Position numbers and translations under genes: made by a program. A model generated the notes under the pieces. The model saw nothing but the letters and a program-made list of their open reading frames with translations. It ran no database searches and had not been told where the DNA came from. A stretch of 64,000 bases of DNA from Sphingopyxis sp. H115 (GTDB lineage: Bacteria; Pseudomonadota; Alphaproteobacteria; Sphingomonadales; Sphingomonadaceae), in NCBI RefSeq assembly GCF_001468465.1, contig NZ_LNSA01000008.1, positions 62,001-126,000 on the forward strand. The letters run 5' to 3'. Positions 1 to 9,412 of the stretch are shown one piece after another; position 1 is the stretch's first letter; each line of letters begins with the position of its first letter.

Positions 1-265
1 TGGCGAACTGGACGACGGCCCATTCGGCGCAATTGGGCGCCCAGATGCCGACCCGGTCGCCGGGTTTCAGTCCGCGTTCGAGCAGTCCCGCCGCGACCGC
101 ATCGACGCGCGCCTTGAGCTCGCGCCAGCTCCAGCGAACCGACTGGTGGCGCACCACCAGCGCCTCGCCATCGGGGTGGCGCGCGACGGTCCGGTCGAAA
201 CAGTCGCCGATCGTGGTTTCGATCAACGTAGCGCCCGTGTCCCCGCGAACGATGCTGTCGGTCAT
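1..265 (-). CDS. AMP-binding acyl-CoA synthetase, N-terminal part (runs off left edge)
   Basis: The first 88 codons of an AMP-forming acyl-CoA synthetase can be read from ATG at 265. The segment [10 protein letters not shown], then [10 protein letters not shown] and [17 protein letters not shown], is the typical N-terminal lobe of fatty-acyl-CoA ligases. The catalytic motifs lie outside the window, so substrate class cannot be judged. The ATG overlaps the TGA of the upstream synthetase in an ATGA arrangement, so it is translationally coupled and is the last visible gene of the amine-oxidation operon. Two synthetases in a row suggest that the operon handles more than one acid, or one acid at two stages of degradation (inference). 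Confidence 0.8.
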   Translation of the reverse strand, partial: MTDSIVRGDTGATLIETTIGDCFDRTVARHPDGEALVVRHQSVRWSWRELKARVDAVAAGLLERGLKPGDRVGIWAPNCAEWAVVQFA

Positions 266-1854
266 GCCAATCCATTCCTGAATTCATTGTCGCGCAATTC
301 CTTGCGCCGGATCTTGCCGCTGACGGTCTTGGGCAGGCTTGCCACGAATTCAATCCGGCGCGGATATTTGTATGGCGCGGTCGTTCGCTTGACATGCTCC
401 TGCAGTGCCTTCGCCAGTTCTTCGGACGCCTGATGCCCCGCCGCGAGAACGATGAACGCCTTGACCACCTCGCCGCGCGTGGGGTCCGGGCTCGCGACGA
501 CGGCGCTTTCGGCGACCGCTTCATGTTCGAACAGCACGCTTTCGACCTCGAAGGGCCCGATGCGATAACCCGACGACAGGATGACGTCGTCGGCGCGCCC
601 GACGAACCAGAAAAAGCCGTCCTCATCGACTGTCGCACGGTCGCCGGTTAGGTACCAGCCATGGCGGAACACGCTAGCGGTCCGATCGGGGTCGCCGCGA
701 TAGCCAAGGAAGAGCCCCGGCGGGCGCCCCTCGCTGACGCGCAGCGCAATGTCGCCTTCCTCGTTCGGTGACAAGATTGCGCCGTCATGGCCGATCACCG
801 CCAGGTCGATGCCTGGTGTCGGTCGCCCCATCGCCCCCTGCCGCGCGGCGCCCGCACGGTTGCAGCAAAGCAGCACCGTTTCGGTCTGGCCGTAGCCATC
901 GTGGATTTCGAGCCCGGTCGCCTGCTTCCAGAGATCGATCACCTCGGGATTAAGCGGCTCGCCCGCGCTGACGCAGTGCCGCAATTGCCCGAAGGTCCGC
1001 CCGTCCAGGTCGCTGCGCACGAACATGCGGTAGGCGGTGGGGGGCGCGCAGAGCGTCGTCACGGGATGACGTTCGAGCAGATCCATCGCGACGGCGGGGT
1101 CGAATCCCGGAGCGTGGTGAACAAAGATCGCGGCGCCCATCAGCCAAGGTGCGAACAGACTGCTCCATGCTGCTTTTGCCCAGCCGGTGTCGGACATATT
1201 CCAGTGCAGGTCGCCGGGGCCAAGATCGAGCCAGAAACGGCCTGTAATCTCGTGCGCGAGCGGATATCCCGCGCCGTGGATCGTCATCTTGGGCTGTCCT
1301 GTCGTACCGCTGGTGAAATAGCAGAGCGCGGGATCGTCGAACGCGGTGTCGGCAATCTCGGCGAGCGGCTTTGCGACCGCCTTCGCCGCGCAATAGTCCA
1401 TCCACCCGGCGCGCGCGCCGCCGACGTGGATCAGCGGGATTGCCGCGTCGATCGGCGTTTCGTCGACGCGCGGCGCGACATCGATCCCGGCGACGATGCA
1501 GCGGGCGTCCGCCGCGGCGCAGCGATAGGCGATATCTTTCGGCGTCAGCTGGACCGTGCCGGGCGAGGCGATCGCGCCGAGGCGCAAGCAGGCAAGCATC
1601 AACTCCCACCATTCGATTTCGCGCGACATCAGGATCAGCACGGTGTCGCCGCGCCTCACCCCGGCGGCGTGTAGAACGAAGGCGGCGCGCGCGCTATGCT
1701 CCGACAGTTCGGCGAAACTTCGGTCGACTGGCGTCCCGGCGCCGTCGGTCCAGAGCATCGCGCGGTCGGCCGGTCGTTCCTTCGCCAGTCGGTCGATCGC
1801 GTCGCGCGCGAAATTATAGTGCGTCGGCGGATTCCAGTCGAAGTCTTCGCTCAT
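262..1854 (-). CDS. AMP-forming medium-chain-type acyl-CoA synthetase
   Basis: This 530-residue enzyme is expected to activate a carboxylic acid to its CoA thioester via an acyl-adenylate. The P-loop-like motif [11 protein letters not shown], the DGYGQTET motif, the ATP-ribose motif around YLTGDRA and a C-terminal [10 protein letters not shown] lysine motif are all present. The stretch [14 protein letters not shown] resembles medium-chain/benzoate-type ligases (ACSM-like). An in-frame extension to 2052 exists but would read through the aldehyde dehydrogenase in another frame. ATG at 1854 overlaps that gene's TGA (ATGA) and gives the normal family length. Sitting directly after an aldehyde dehydrogenase, it probably activates the acid formed from the amine-derived aldehyde (inference). 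Confidence 0.88.
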   Translation of the reverse strand: MSEDFDWNPPTHYNFARDAIDRLAKERPADRAMLWTDGAGTPVDRSFAELSEHSARAAFVLHAAGVRRGDTVLILMSREIEWWELMLACLRLGAIASPGTVQLTPKDIAYRCAAADARCIVAGIDVAPRVDETPIDAAIPLIHVGGARAGWMDYCAAKAVAKPLAEIADTAFDDPALCYFTSGTTGQPKMTIHGAGYPLAHEITGRFWLDLGPGDLHWNMSDTGWAKAAWSSLFAPWLMGAAIFVHHAPGFDPAVAMDLLERHPVTTLCAPPTAYRMFVRSDLDGRTFGQLRHCVSAGEPLNPEVIDLWKQATGLEIHDGYGQTETVLLCCNRAGAARQGAMGRPTPGIDLAVIGHDGAILSPNEEGDIALRVSEGRPPGLFLGYRGDPDRTASVFRHGWYLTGDRATVDEDGFFWFVGRADDVILSSGYRIGPFEVESVLFEHEAVAESAVVASPDPTRGEVVKAFIVLAAGHQASEELAKALQEHVKRTTAPYKYPRRIEFVASLPKTVSGKIRRKELRDNEFRNGLA

Positions 1855-3260
1855 CCGCCGCGCGCCACGTTGATCACCGACAATTGCGTATATTCGGCGA
1901 GCCCTTCTTCGGACTGCTCGACGCCGAGGCCGGAAGATTTGACCCCGGCCATCGGGATGTGTGGTCCGATCGCGACATGCTGGTTCACCCACACCGACCC
2001 GCTTTCGATGCGGTTCGCGACCGACACCGCGCGATCGACGTCGCGCGACCATATCGATGCGCCGAGGCCGTAAGGCGACGCATTGGCGCGCGCGACGACA
2101 TCGTCGACGTCCGAAAAACGGATCACCGGCAGAATCGGGCCGAACTGTTCCTCGTCGACGATTTCGTGCCCGTCGGTCACGTCGCGCACGATCGTCGGGC
2201 GCAGGAAATAGCCGGCGCGGTCGATGATCTCGCCGCCCGCGACGATCGTCCCGTCGCGGCGCGCGCTTTCAAGGAAAGCCTTTACCTTTTCGAATTGCGC
2301 CTTGTTCTGGATCGGACCGATCTGCGCGCCTTGCGCCAGTCCGTCGTCGACGACCGCGGCTTCGGCGAGCCGTGCCAGTTCGTCGCACATCGCGTCATAG
2401 ATGCTGTCGTGGACATAGGCGCGCTTGATCGCGAGGCAAACCTGCCCGCAGTTGAGGAAGGCCGCGTTGAAGATGCCCTGCGCTACCTCGCGCACATCGA
2501 CGTCGTCGAGCACGATGCCCGGATCGTTGCCACCGAGTTCCAGTGTCAGGCGTTTAAGCCCGTCCGCGGCGCTCGCCATGATCTTCTTGCCCGTTGCGGT
2601 CGACCCGGTGAAGCCGACCTTGGCAATGCGCGGATCGGCGGTCAGGTAACCGCCCAGATCATTGGCGTCGATGATGATATTTACGACACCCGCCGGAAAA
2701 ATATTCTGGCAGAATTCACCGAGCATCAGCGCGCAGACCGGTGTCGTCGGCGCGGGTTTCAGCACGACCGTGTTGCCCGCGATCACTGCCGGTCCGATCT
2801 TCCAGCAGGCGACGAGCAGCGGGAAATTCCACGCGATGATCCCCGCGACCACACCGAGCGGCTTGCGGCGAACCTGGATCAGCCCGCTCGCGTCGTCCTG
2901 GATCACCCGCTCGGCGATTTCGAGCGTCGCATAGTGGCGCAGATAACCTTCGGCCCACGCGATCTCGCCCTGCGCCTCGGCGAGCGGCTTGCCCTGTTCC
3001 TGCGTCAACGCGCGTGCCAGCCTGTCGGCGTTGGCGGCGATCGCATCCGCCAGCGCGGCGACTTTCGCCTGCCGCTCGGCCAGGGGCACCTCGGCCCAGC
3101 CGGGAAAGGCGGTCGACGCGGCTTCGATTGCCTCGTCCGCCTGCCGCTCGGACGCGCGCGCGACGGTCACGAATATCTCTTCGGTCGCCGGGTTGACGAC
3201 GTCCATGCTGTGATCGCCCTCGACCAGTTTGCCGCCGATCAGCATCTTATAGTCAGACAT
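1851..3260 (-). CDS. NAD(P)-dependent aldehyde dehydrogenase
   Basis: A 469-residue ALDH-superfamily enzyme that oxidises an aldehyde to the acid. The oxyanion Asn lies in WNFP (about 145), the cofactor segment is GFTGSTATGK (217-226), the general base Glu is in LELGG (241) and the catalytic Cys is in GQVC (275). Length is slightly shorter than the usual 480-500. Start is ATG at 3260. Downstream it overlaps the acyl-CoA synthetase by ATGA; upstream it is 12 bases from the broken TBDR gene. In this operon the likely substrate is the aldehyde released by the TTQ amine dehydrogenase, but no side-chain specificity can be read from sequence alone. Confidence 0.92.
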   Translation of the reverse strand: MSDYKMLIGGKLVEGDHSMDVVNPATEEIFVTVARASERQADEAIEAASTAFPGWAEVPLAERQAKVAALADAIAANADRLARALTQEQGKPLAEAQGEIAWAEGYLRHYATLEIAERVIQDDASGLIQVRRKPLGVVAGIIAWNFPLLVACWKIGPAVIAGNTVVLKPAPTTPVCALMLGEFCQNIFPAGVVNIIIDANDLGGYLTADPRIAKVGFTGSTATGKKIMASAADGLKRLTLELGGNDPGIVLDDVDVREVAQGIFNAAFLNCGQVCLAIKRAYVHDSIYDAMCDELARLAEAAVVDDGLAQGAQIGPIQNKAQFEKVKAFLESARRDGTIVAGGEIIDRAGYFLRPTIVRDVTDGHEIVDEEQFGPILPVIRFSDVDDVVARANASPYGLGASIWSRDVDRAVSVANRIESGSVWVNQHVAIGPHIPMAGVKSSGLGVEQSEEGLAEYTQLSVINVARGG

Positions 3261-3272
3261 GCCGCTCTCCGT

Positions 3273-5492
3273 TCAGAATTTCATGCCCACGGTCACGCCG
3301 TAGGTTCGCGGAGTTCCGACATGGTTATAGTCGAAACCGAAGCCCGCGAGCAGGTCGACGCGCGAGGTGAAGTAGAATTTGTTGGTGAGATTCTTGCCCC
3401 AGACCGACGCGTTCCAGCGGCCGTCGGCCGATTCCCAGTCGATATGCCCGGCGAGGAGAACATAGCTGTCCTGCCGCAGCCGCGCGATGTTGAGCACTTC
3501 GAAATATTGGTTCGACGCATAGTTGAGGTCGCCGTGGACGCTCAGCTTGCCGCTCGAACCATCCATCACCGTTGCATCGAACCCGCCTGTAAAGGTCAGC
3601 TTCGGCGCGTTCGACAGACGGTTTCCGCCGACATCGACACCGCTGACGGTCCCGCGCTTGATCTTGGTATCGAGCAGGCCGATGCCGCCGCGCAGCGTGA
3701 CCATGTCGGTCGCACGCACGGTCAGTTCGGCCTCGCCGCCCAGGATGCGCGAACGGGGGATATTCAGCAAGGTCTGCGCCGCGCTCGCGGGATCGACGTT
3801 GATGAATTGCTGGTTGCTGTAGGTATAGCGGAACGCCGCCATGTTGAGCGTGACGCGGCGGTCGGCGAACTGGCTCTTTAGTCCCAGCTCGAACGCGTCG
3901 ATCTTTTCCGCTTTCGCGACCGACAGTTCGGATGGGTCGAAGAATGCCTGAGCGTTGAAGCTCGGCGCGCGGTAGCCGCGACTGTAATGGCCATAAACCA
4001 TCACGTCGGGATTGACCTTGTAATCGGCGCCGATCTTTCCCGACAGATTTTCCTGGCTATATTCCAGCCGCGACGACGGGATCAGATTTGCGACCAGCAC
4101 GCCATCGACGCCGAGGGCATTCGACTCGAAATTGCTCTGTACGCCCTTGTCGTGCGTGAAGCGAAGGCCGCCGCGCAGCGTGAACCGGTCGCTGACCTCG
4201 AAACTCATGTCCGAATAGAGCGCATAGCTCTTCTTGACCTGGTCGAAGCTGTTGCGGAACAGGCAGGCAAGCGGGAGGCCCGCCGCGCAGTCATCGACGT
4301 CGATCACGCCATTTCCATCGACATCGATATCCTTGCCGATTTCGAAGGTCGTTTCGTTATAGACCTTCTCGCGATTGAAATAGGCGCCGAGGATGAAGTT
4401 GAACGGGCCGCCGAAGTCGCTTGTCAGGCGCAGGTCCTGCGCGAATTGCGTCGCCCGGTCGGTATAGGGGATTTCGAGCAACTCGGTCGCCGTACCGTCG
4501 GTGTCCTCATAGAAATTCAGCCGCCCCTTGTCCCACGACGTGACGCTGGTGATCGCGAGCGTATCGCTCAGATCGACCGTTCCCGTCAGCGATACCGACT
4601 AAGTCCGCGCGCGGCGCCGGTCTGTGACATTGGCCTCGATCTCGCGGCGGCCCAGCCCCGGCCGGTTCACCGTTTCGGGCTGCGCATAGATGCCGTAATT
4701 ACGCGGGTTCTGATAGCTGGTCGATGCACGCAGGACGAAGCGCGCACCGGCGCTCGGTTCGAAGAGCAGGCTGCCGCGGATGCCATATTCGCGCACGCTC
4801 GCAAGATCGGGTTCGTCCGGCAGCTGGTTCTTGAACCAGCCATCGGCGCGCGCGAAGGTGAAGGCGACGCGCGCCGCCAGCGTCTCGCCGAGCGGCACGC
4901 TCACGGCGCCATTGGCTTCATAGCGGTCATAATTTCCATAGCCGAGGTTCAAATACCCCTCGGTGTCGCCGAGCACCGGCGTACGGCTGATCAAATTGAC
5001 TGCGCCGCCGGTGGTGTTTTTCCCGTAGAGCGTCCCCTGCGGTCCGCGCAGAACCTCGACGCGCTCGAGGTCGTACATCGCGACCCCGAGGAAAGCGAAA
5101 TTGCCCTTGTAGACTTCGTCGTAATAAGTCGCGACAGGGCTCGCTTGGTTGAGGCTATAGTCGGACATCGACACGCCGCGCAGCGCAAAGATCGGGGTGT
5201 TGTCGCCGACCGTCGAAGTGAGCTGGAGGTTGACGATCTTGCCGGCCAGTTCGTCGGCTTGCGTCACGCGCTGCCTTTCGAGCGAGTCGCCGCCGATCGC
5301 GCTGACCGCGATCGGAACATCCTGCAGCCGCTCGGATCGTTTTTGCGCGGTGACGACGATGTCGGTCCCGTCGACCGTTTCGGCGTCGGCGGCTTCGGCG
5401 GCGCTTTCCTGCGCCAGTGCCGGCATCGATACGCCCGCCAGCAGCAGCGCAAGCGTCGGACGGGCGGCACGCCGCATCATTCCCTTGGTCAT
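3273..5492 (-). pseudogene. TonB-dependent outer-membrane receptor interrupted by an in-frame amber codon
   Basis: The coding frame is a complete TBDR of about 738 residues. It has a signal peptide (LALLLAGVSMPALA), a TonB-box-like DIVVTAQKR, a plug domain with VEVLRGPQGTLYGKN and a beta-barrel ending in GMKF with the terminal Phe. One TAG at 4601-4599 (codon 298 from ATG 5492) interrupts it between NVTDRRRART and SVSLTGTVDL. The frame is identical on both sides, so this is a point nonsense change (a CAG-to-TAG transition would explain it), not a frameshift. The start overlaps the cytochrome stop as TGATG; a TTG one codon earlier is also in frame. It would otherwise import the operon's substrate. 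Read error, recent inactivation and readthrough are all possible. Confidence 0.9.
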
Positions 5493-5974
5493 CAAAATCC
5501 TCCCCTGTTCTTGTTTCCCTTATCGTCCTGCGCCATGCGGGCGACCATGCCCGCGCGCATCGTCATCGCCTCCGCGCGCAGCGGCTTCAGCCGCAGCCGC
5601 CCGACCTCGGCAGCGGTGTAGGGCCTGAAGTCGGCCGGGACGTTCGCGGCATCGAAGCGCACGAGCGACCAATTCACCACTTCGGCCAGGTCGGCATCGG
5701 ATAGCGCCGCCGTCGCGACTCCCGGCACCTGCACCAGATATTCGCGCCCGCCCGGCACTTGCAGGAAGCGCGCGACGAAACCCGCCATCGTCGGCGTCGT
5801 CTGCGGCGTTCCGGTCGCGTCGGCGCGGTGGCAGCCCTGGCACGACAACATCCAGTTCTGCCGCGCGCGCGCCGCATTTTCGACGCCCGGAATGGCCTCG
5901 GTCCCGCTCCACGCCGGGGTGGCAACGGCCGTTCCGGTCGCCACGATCAGCGCGGACGCGGCCAGCCATTTCAT
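5492..5974 (-). CDS. Periplasmic monohaem cytochrome c (second of pair)
   Basis: A 160-residue exported c-type cytochrome. The signal peptide is MKWLAASALIVATGTAVATPAWS and one haem site, CQGCH, lies at 45-49. No other CXXCH is present. A Met in PTMAGF may be the sixth ligand but this is uncertain. The start ATG overlaps the stop of the upstream cytochrome (ATGA). Placed directly after the amine dehydrogenase light chain, it probably carries electrons from TTQ towards the respiratory chain, in the role amicyanin or azurin plays in other systems (inference). Confidence 0.85.
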   Translation of the reverse strand: MKWLAASALIVATGTAVATPAWSGTEAIPGVENAARARQNWMLSCQGCHRADATGTPQTTPTMAGFVARFLQVPGGREYLVQVPGVATAALSDADLAEVVNWSLVRFDAANVPADFRPYTAAEVGRLRLKPLRAEAMTMRAGMVARMAQDDKGNKNRGGF

Positions 5975-6402
5975 TTCGGCTGCAACCGTCCCACAGCGGC
6001 CGAGTTGAGCGCCGCGCTGCCCGCCCGATATCCCGCAATCTCTTTCGGCGTGAAGGCTTTCGCCGATCCGCCGCGCACCACATGGTTCAGCACCGCGGCC
6101 ACCTGTGCGTCGTTCAGCCCCGCCTGCGCGGGCATCATTCCGCGATAGGCCTTGCCCTCGACGGTGATCGGTCCCGATACGCCGCGGATCACGACCAGTG
6201 CGAGATAACGGCGCCCGGCGGGGGTTGCCGCCAGCTTGCGGACATCGGTCTTCAATGGCGGAAAGGCACCCGGGACCCCGGCACCGTTGGCCAGATGGCA
6301 CGCGGCGCAGCGTTTATAGATCGTCGCACCGTCCTGAGCATCGGCATGCCCTGCGGCTGTCAGCCCGGCGGTTGCGGCAAGGATCGCAAGCCGCCGCATC
6401 AT
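5971..6402 (-). CDS. Periplasmic monohaem cytochrome c (first of pair)
   Basis: A 143-residue exported class I cytochrome c. The signal peptide is about residues 1-22 (LAILAATAGLTAAGHADA), the haem site CAACH is at 32-36 and the likely axial Met lies in YRGMMPAQ (90/91). Start is ATG at 6402, overlapping the stop of mauA by ATGA; a second ATG follows immediately. It is too small and has too few haems to be MauG, the dihaem enzyme that matures TTQ. Likely role is electron acceptor for the amine dehydrogenase. Confidence 0.87.
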   Translation of the reverse strand: MMRRLAILAATAGLTAAGHADAQDGATIYKRCAACHLANGAGVPGAFPPLKTDVRKLAATPAGRRYLALVVIRGVSGPITVEGKAYRGMMPAQAGLNDAQVAAVLNHVVRGGSAKAFTPKEIAGYRAGSAALNSAAVGRLQPK

Positions 6403-6956
6403 TGCTGGTCCAACGCAACGCCGAGGATCACTGCGGTCGAACAATTATAGATCGCGCTCTCGGTCCCGAGGCACCAGTTGATGTCATTGTTCGCTTGCGG
6501 GCGCACCATCGGCCGGTCACGCTCGTTACGGTTGCACAGGCAGCGCCCGCACGAGGATTTGCCGCAGCAGTCGTTATAGCTGATGATATAGGCGCGGTTG
6601 TCGGCTGGATTCTGGCAGGTGCCGATCCAGGTGATCGGCGACATTTCGGTTCCCGGCGGGCAACTGCTCGCGGTGCCGCCGCAGCAACTGCACAAAAAGC
6701 CGTCGATTGCGCAATAGCGCCAATAATCGCATTGCGTCTGGTCGCCGGGATCCTGCGGATTGCCCGTCGGTTGCGGAGCGATCGGATCGCCGCCGCCATG
6801 GCCGTGTCCTTGGGCCTGCGCGCGCGACACCGGCAGCACCGGGATCACCGCCGCGCCGGTCAGCGCGCCGCCGATCAGTGTCAGCAGGCTGCGCCTCGAT
6901 GTCGCGCGGGCGACCCGGCGGGTCACTTTCTCCGAAAATTTGTCCAGTCCCGACAT
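6399..6956 (-). CDS. mauA: TTQ amine dehydrogenase light (beta) chain
   Basis: A 185-residue light chain of a quinoprotein amine dehydrogenase (methylamine/aralkylamine dehydrogenase family), periplasmic. A long signal with SRRSLLTLIGG (20-30) indicates Tat export. The two tryptophans that form tryptophan tryptophylquinone in this family match W79 in CDYWRYC and W110 in ITWIGTC. The family signatures CPPGTEM, DCCG and NDINWC are present. I count 14 cysteines in the mature part, two more than the 12 that form six disulfides in the well-studied Paracoccus protein. The extras appear to be in CSCC (89-92) and SSC (136). Start ATG 6956 is chosen because it begins just before the Tat signal. An aauA (aralkylamine) assignment is equally possible. 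Confidence 0.93.
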   Translation of the reverse strand: MSGLDKFSEKVTRRVARATSRRSLLTLIGGALTGAAVIPVLPVSRAQAQGHGHGGGDPIAPQPTGNPQDPGDQTQCDYWRYCAIDGFLCSCCGGTASSCPPGTEMSPITWIGTCQNPADNRAYIISYNDCCGKSSCGRCLCNRNERDRPMVRPQANNDINWCLGTESAIYNCSTAVILGVALDQQ

Positions 6957-6987
6957 ATCCGTCCCCTTGTTGTCGCGTCGTGCGGGT

Positions 6988-7578
6988 TCAGCCGCGCGCG
7001 AGATATTCTTGGATCGATGCGACGCGGCGCTCCTTGGCCTCAAACAGGCTTTCCAGATGCTCGCGATTGTTGACGAGGCCGAGCGACGCGATGCGGCCTT
7101 CCTCGTCGATCAGCACCGCATAGGGCAGCTTCGAGACGCCGAGCGATCGGCCGAGCTCTTCGGACAAGACATAGTCAAAGCGCGCGAGCCCCTCGGCCAT
7201 CACGAGCCGGCGATGCGCCGCGGCGTCGCCGTCGCTGGCGAGCACGACGTCGAGCCAGCCACGCTCGGCCTCGCTCGCCGAGCGGACGACGGGCAGCAAT
7301 GTCTTGCACACCGGGCAGTCGGGCGAGAGGAAGAAGATCAGTTGGCCGCGGCGCGCGCGCTCACCGCCGATCGCGACCTCCTTGCCTTCCAGCGTCCGCA
7401 GCGTCATCTCGGGCGCCTTGTCGCCGACATTGACCTTTTGATGCAGCGTCAGCGCGCCAGCGGGTGCGATGCGTTCGTGCAGGACCCCGACCTGCCGCGC
7501 GAGCGCGGCGACGAACACCCCCAGAACGGCGACGGCGATCCATAGCAAGATTTGTGAGGCGAGGAAAAATCCGGTCAT
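6988..7578 (-). CDS. mauD: MauD-like thioredoxin-fold disulfide protein for TTQ light-chain maturation
   Basis: A 196-residue membrane-anchored periplasmic thioredoxin-like protein. The N-terminal transmembrane segment is about 8-25 (SQILLWIAVAVLGVFVAAL), and the active-site pair CPVC lies at 88-91 within FFLSPDCPVCK. A cis-Pro-like KLPYAVLID follows. MauD is known to be needed for correct disulfides and stability of the Cys-rich light chain, and here it sits between mauE and mauA as in known clusters. Start ATG 7578 overlaps the mauE stop (ATGA). The longer reading frame upstream is an artefact of the overlapped gene. Confidence 0.9.
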   Translation of the reverse strand: MTGFFLASQILLWIAVAVLGVFVAALARQVGVLHERIAPAGALTLHQKVNVGDKAPEMTLRTLEGKEVAIGGERARRGQLIFFLSPDCPVCKTLLPVVRSASEAERGWLDVVLASDGDAAAHRRLVMAEGLARFDYVLSEELGRSLGVSKLPYAVLIDEEGRIASLGLVNNREHLESLFEAKERRVASIQEYLARG

Positions 7579-8096
7579 CGGGCAGCACTCCGGCTGGTGG
7601 CGGGAAGATGGGCGATTTCGCCGGCGGCGAAGAGCAGCGCGACAAAGGCGAGGGCGGCGAAGACCGATTGCACATCGACGCTGCCGCCCCCGGCGGGAGA
7701 GAGGGGAATGAGCGCAAGCGCGGCGAGGGCGAGCGCCAGCGCACGCGCGATGGCGAAGCGGCCGATACCGGTCTGCCGCCTGCCGAAATCGCAGCCGCAA
7801 TCGAGGCCGCCGTCGCCGCGGCGCCGCGCGGCGAGCAGCGCGGCGCCATATCCGGCCCAGACGAGTACAGCGAGCAGCGCCCCCGCGATGCGCGACGCCG
7901 GAAAGAGCAGGGCAAGCGAAGCAGCCAACTCGATCGCGGCGGCGGCCATCGTCACCGGCGCGGCGACGGCGGGATCGAGACGGAGCAGCCCGGCGGTCGC
8001 CGCGGCTAGGCGCGCCCGTTCGGCGAGCTTGTGCGCCGCCGCAATGGCGAGGACCAGCGCGAGAAACAGCGCGAGGACGGATGCGATCGCGGGCAT
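7575..8096 (-). CDS. mauE: MauE-like membrane protein
   Basis: A 173-residue, Ala/Leu-rich integral membrane protein with about four to five hydrophobic helices. A cysteine pair lies in GLDCGCDFG, in a cytoplasm/periplasm loop. This matches MauE, the membrane partner of MauD in light-chain disulfide formation and export. ATG 8096 overlaps the last base of the heavy-chain stop (TGATG). Position between heavy chain and mauD is the standard B-E-D-A order of both mau and aau clusters, which supports the assignment more than its weakly conserved sequence does. Confidence 0.85.
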   Translation of the reverse strand: MPAIASVLALFLALVLAIAAAHKLAERARLAAATAGLLRLDPAVAAPVTMAAAAIELAASLALLFPASRIAGALLAVLVWAGYGAALLAARRRGDGGLDCGCDFGRRQTGIGRFAIARALALALAALALIPLSPAGGGSVDVQSVFAALAFVALLFAAGEIAHLPATSRSAAR

Positions 8097-9262
8097 CAGC
8101 GGGCCGCCGTCATTGTCATCGGGTCGTGCGCAACGCTCGCGACGGTACGGACGAAGGCGCCGGTCGCGGCGTCATAAACGTCGAGCGATCCGTCGGGGCG
8201 CGACGCGACAAGCAGGGGCGTTTCCTGCTGCGTCGCCTCGATCGAGATGCTGTGATTCTTGAGCGCGATGCGGCGGACGACCGTTTTTGCTTTCGGGTCG
8301 ATCACCCACGCTTCGGTGCCGCCATCCTTGTGCGACCCCTCGCCGCCCTTGGGATTCATCAGTACATAAAGCAGTCCGGCACGGTCGGCCGAAATGACCT
8401 GCCAGCCGCCGGGGCGCCATTCGGGGTCACCGCCCGCCTGCGCCGGAATAGCGAAGCTGCCGAGATCCTTCGCCGCGGCGCCCGAAAAGTCGATGGCGCG
8501 CAGATTGCCCTTGAAGCTGACGAACCAGCCGGTGCGCCCGACCATTGCGGGGGTCATGAACAGCGGATCGTCGTCGATATCGTTGAACGCTTCGCTCGTC
8601 ACGGCGGCCCCCGGCTTGCCCGCCGCGTCGAGCGTCATGCTCGTCATCGTGCCGTCGGCGCAGAGCGAGGTGAAACCGCGCGGCCCGGTCGGATAGACAA
8701 GCGAGCAGCCCGGCAGGTCGATGTCAGACAGGATCTTGCGTCCATCGAGATCGACGACGGTGACCGAGGAGCCGGGGGTGAAATTGAAAACCAGCGCCCA
8801 TTTCTCGTCATTCGTGAGTTGCAGGCTGTTGCGCAGCGTGACGAACAGCCCGCGCTTGCCGCCGGGCAGGACGATCTCACCCTTCGGCGCCAGCGTCTTC
8901 GTGTCCCAGATGGTGATGACGTCGGTGCGTTCGCCGCGGGTCAGCCGCGAATAGAAGGTTTCGCCGACATAGATTTCGCCGCGCGTCGTCGACGGCAGGA
9001 TGTTGCCGAATTGCGCGACCGGGATTTGGCCGCGCAGATGGTGGTTGTCCGCCCCGACATCGACCAGCGCCGCGCGACCGTCGGGCAGGCTGTTGAAATG
9101 CAGGTCGTGCACAACGACCCAGCTCGCGGGATAGCGTTCGGGCAGTTCGGTGACTGTCGGAACCGGCTCTTCGGGCAAGGGCTGCGGATAACCCGCTGCG
9201 CCTGCCGCGCCGACCGACCACATCAACGCGGCAAACGCCGCCCCTCTCAGAATGCTCTGCAT
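8096..9262 (-). CDS. mauB: TTQ amine dehydrogenase heavy (alpha) chain
   Basis: A 388-residue secreted beta-propeller subunit with signal peptide LRGAAFAALMWSVGAAGAAG. Family segments are TFYSRLTRGERTDVITIWD, GFTSLCADGTM and ITPAMVG/WFVSFKGNLRAIDFSG-like repeats. The wording of these segments recalls aromatic (aralkyl) amine dehydrogenase heavy chains more than methylamine ones, so the substrate may be a larger amine (inference from memory of AauB). ATG 9262 is chosen because it opens the signal peptide and follows a GGGAG; an in-frame ATG at 9334 would add a non-signal leader. It is the first gene of the minus-strand operon. Confidence 0.9.
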   Translation of the reverse strand: MQSILRGAAFAALMWSVGAAGAAGYPQPLPEEPVPTVTELPERYPASWVVVHDLHFNSLPDGRAALVDVGADNHHLRGQIPVAQFGNILPSTTRGEIYVGETFYSRLTRGERTDVITIWDTKTLAPKGEIVLPGGKRGLFVTLRNSLQLTNDEKWALVFNFTPGSSVTVVDLDGRKILSDIDLPGCSLVYPTGPRGFTSLCADGTMTSMTLDAAGKPGAAVTSEAFNDIDDDPLFMTPAMVGRTGWFVSFKGNLRAIDFSGAAAKDLGSFAIPAQAGGDPEWRPGGWQVISADRAGLLYVLMNPKGGEGSHKDGGTEAWVIDPKAKTVVRRIALKNHSISIEATQQETPLLVASRPDGSLDVYDAATGAFVRTVASVAHDPMTMTAAR

Positions 9263-9332
9263 CCCGCACTCCCTCGTTCGTGCTGACAATCGGCTCTGAC
9301 GGCCGATTCGAGCTGATGTTGATCGTTCGTCC

Positions 9333-9365
9333 AATTTTAGTCAAGTGTCAAAATTAGGGCACTTG
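9333..9365. promoter_or_regulatory. Candidate operator in the mauB/tetR divergent region
   Basis: Two nested inverted repeats lie between the divergent starts of mauB (9262) and tetR (9413). One is AATTTT (9333-9338) with AAAATT (9350-9355). The other is CAAGTG (9342-9347) with CACTTG (9360-9365). The region is the only AT-rich stretch nearby. It is a plausible binding site for the adjacent TetR protein, controlling both directions. No clear -35/-10 pair was recognised. Confidence 0.45.
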
Positions 9366-9412
9366 TCCAAGGTCGCCAACGCGGTTACCTAGACCGCGAA
9401 GGATGCTGAATC

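Noticed and set aside
3273..5492. Frameshift in the TBDR gene
   Set aside because: Both halves are in the same frame; only one TAG codon separates them, so it is a nonsense codon and not a frameshift.
5971..6402. Candidate MauG
   Set aside because: Only one CXXCH and 143 residues; MauG is a dihaem protein of much greater length.
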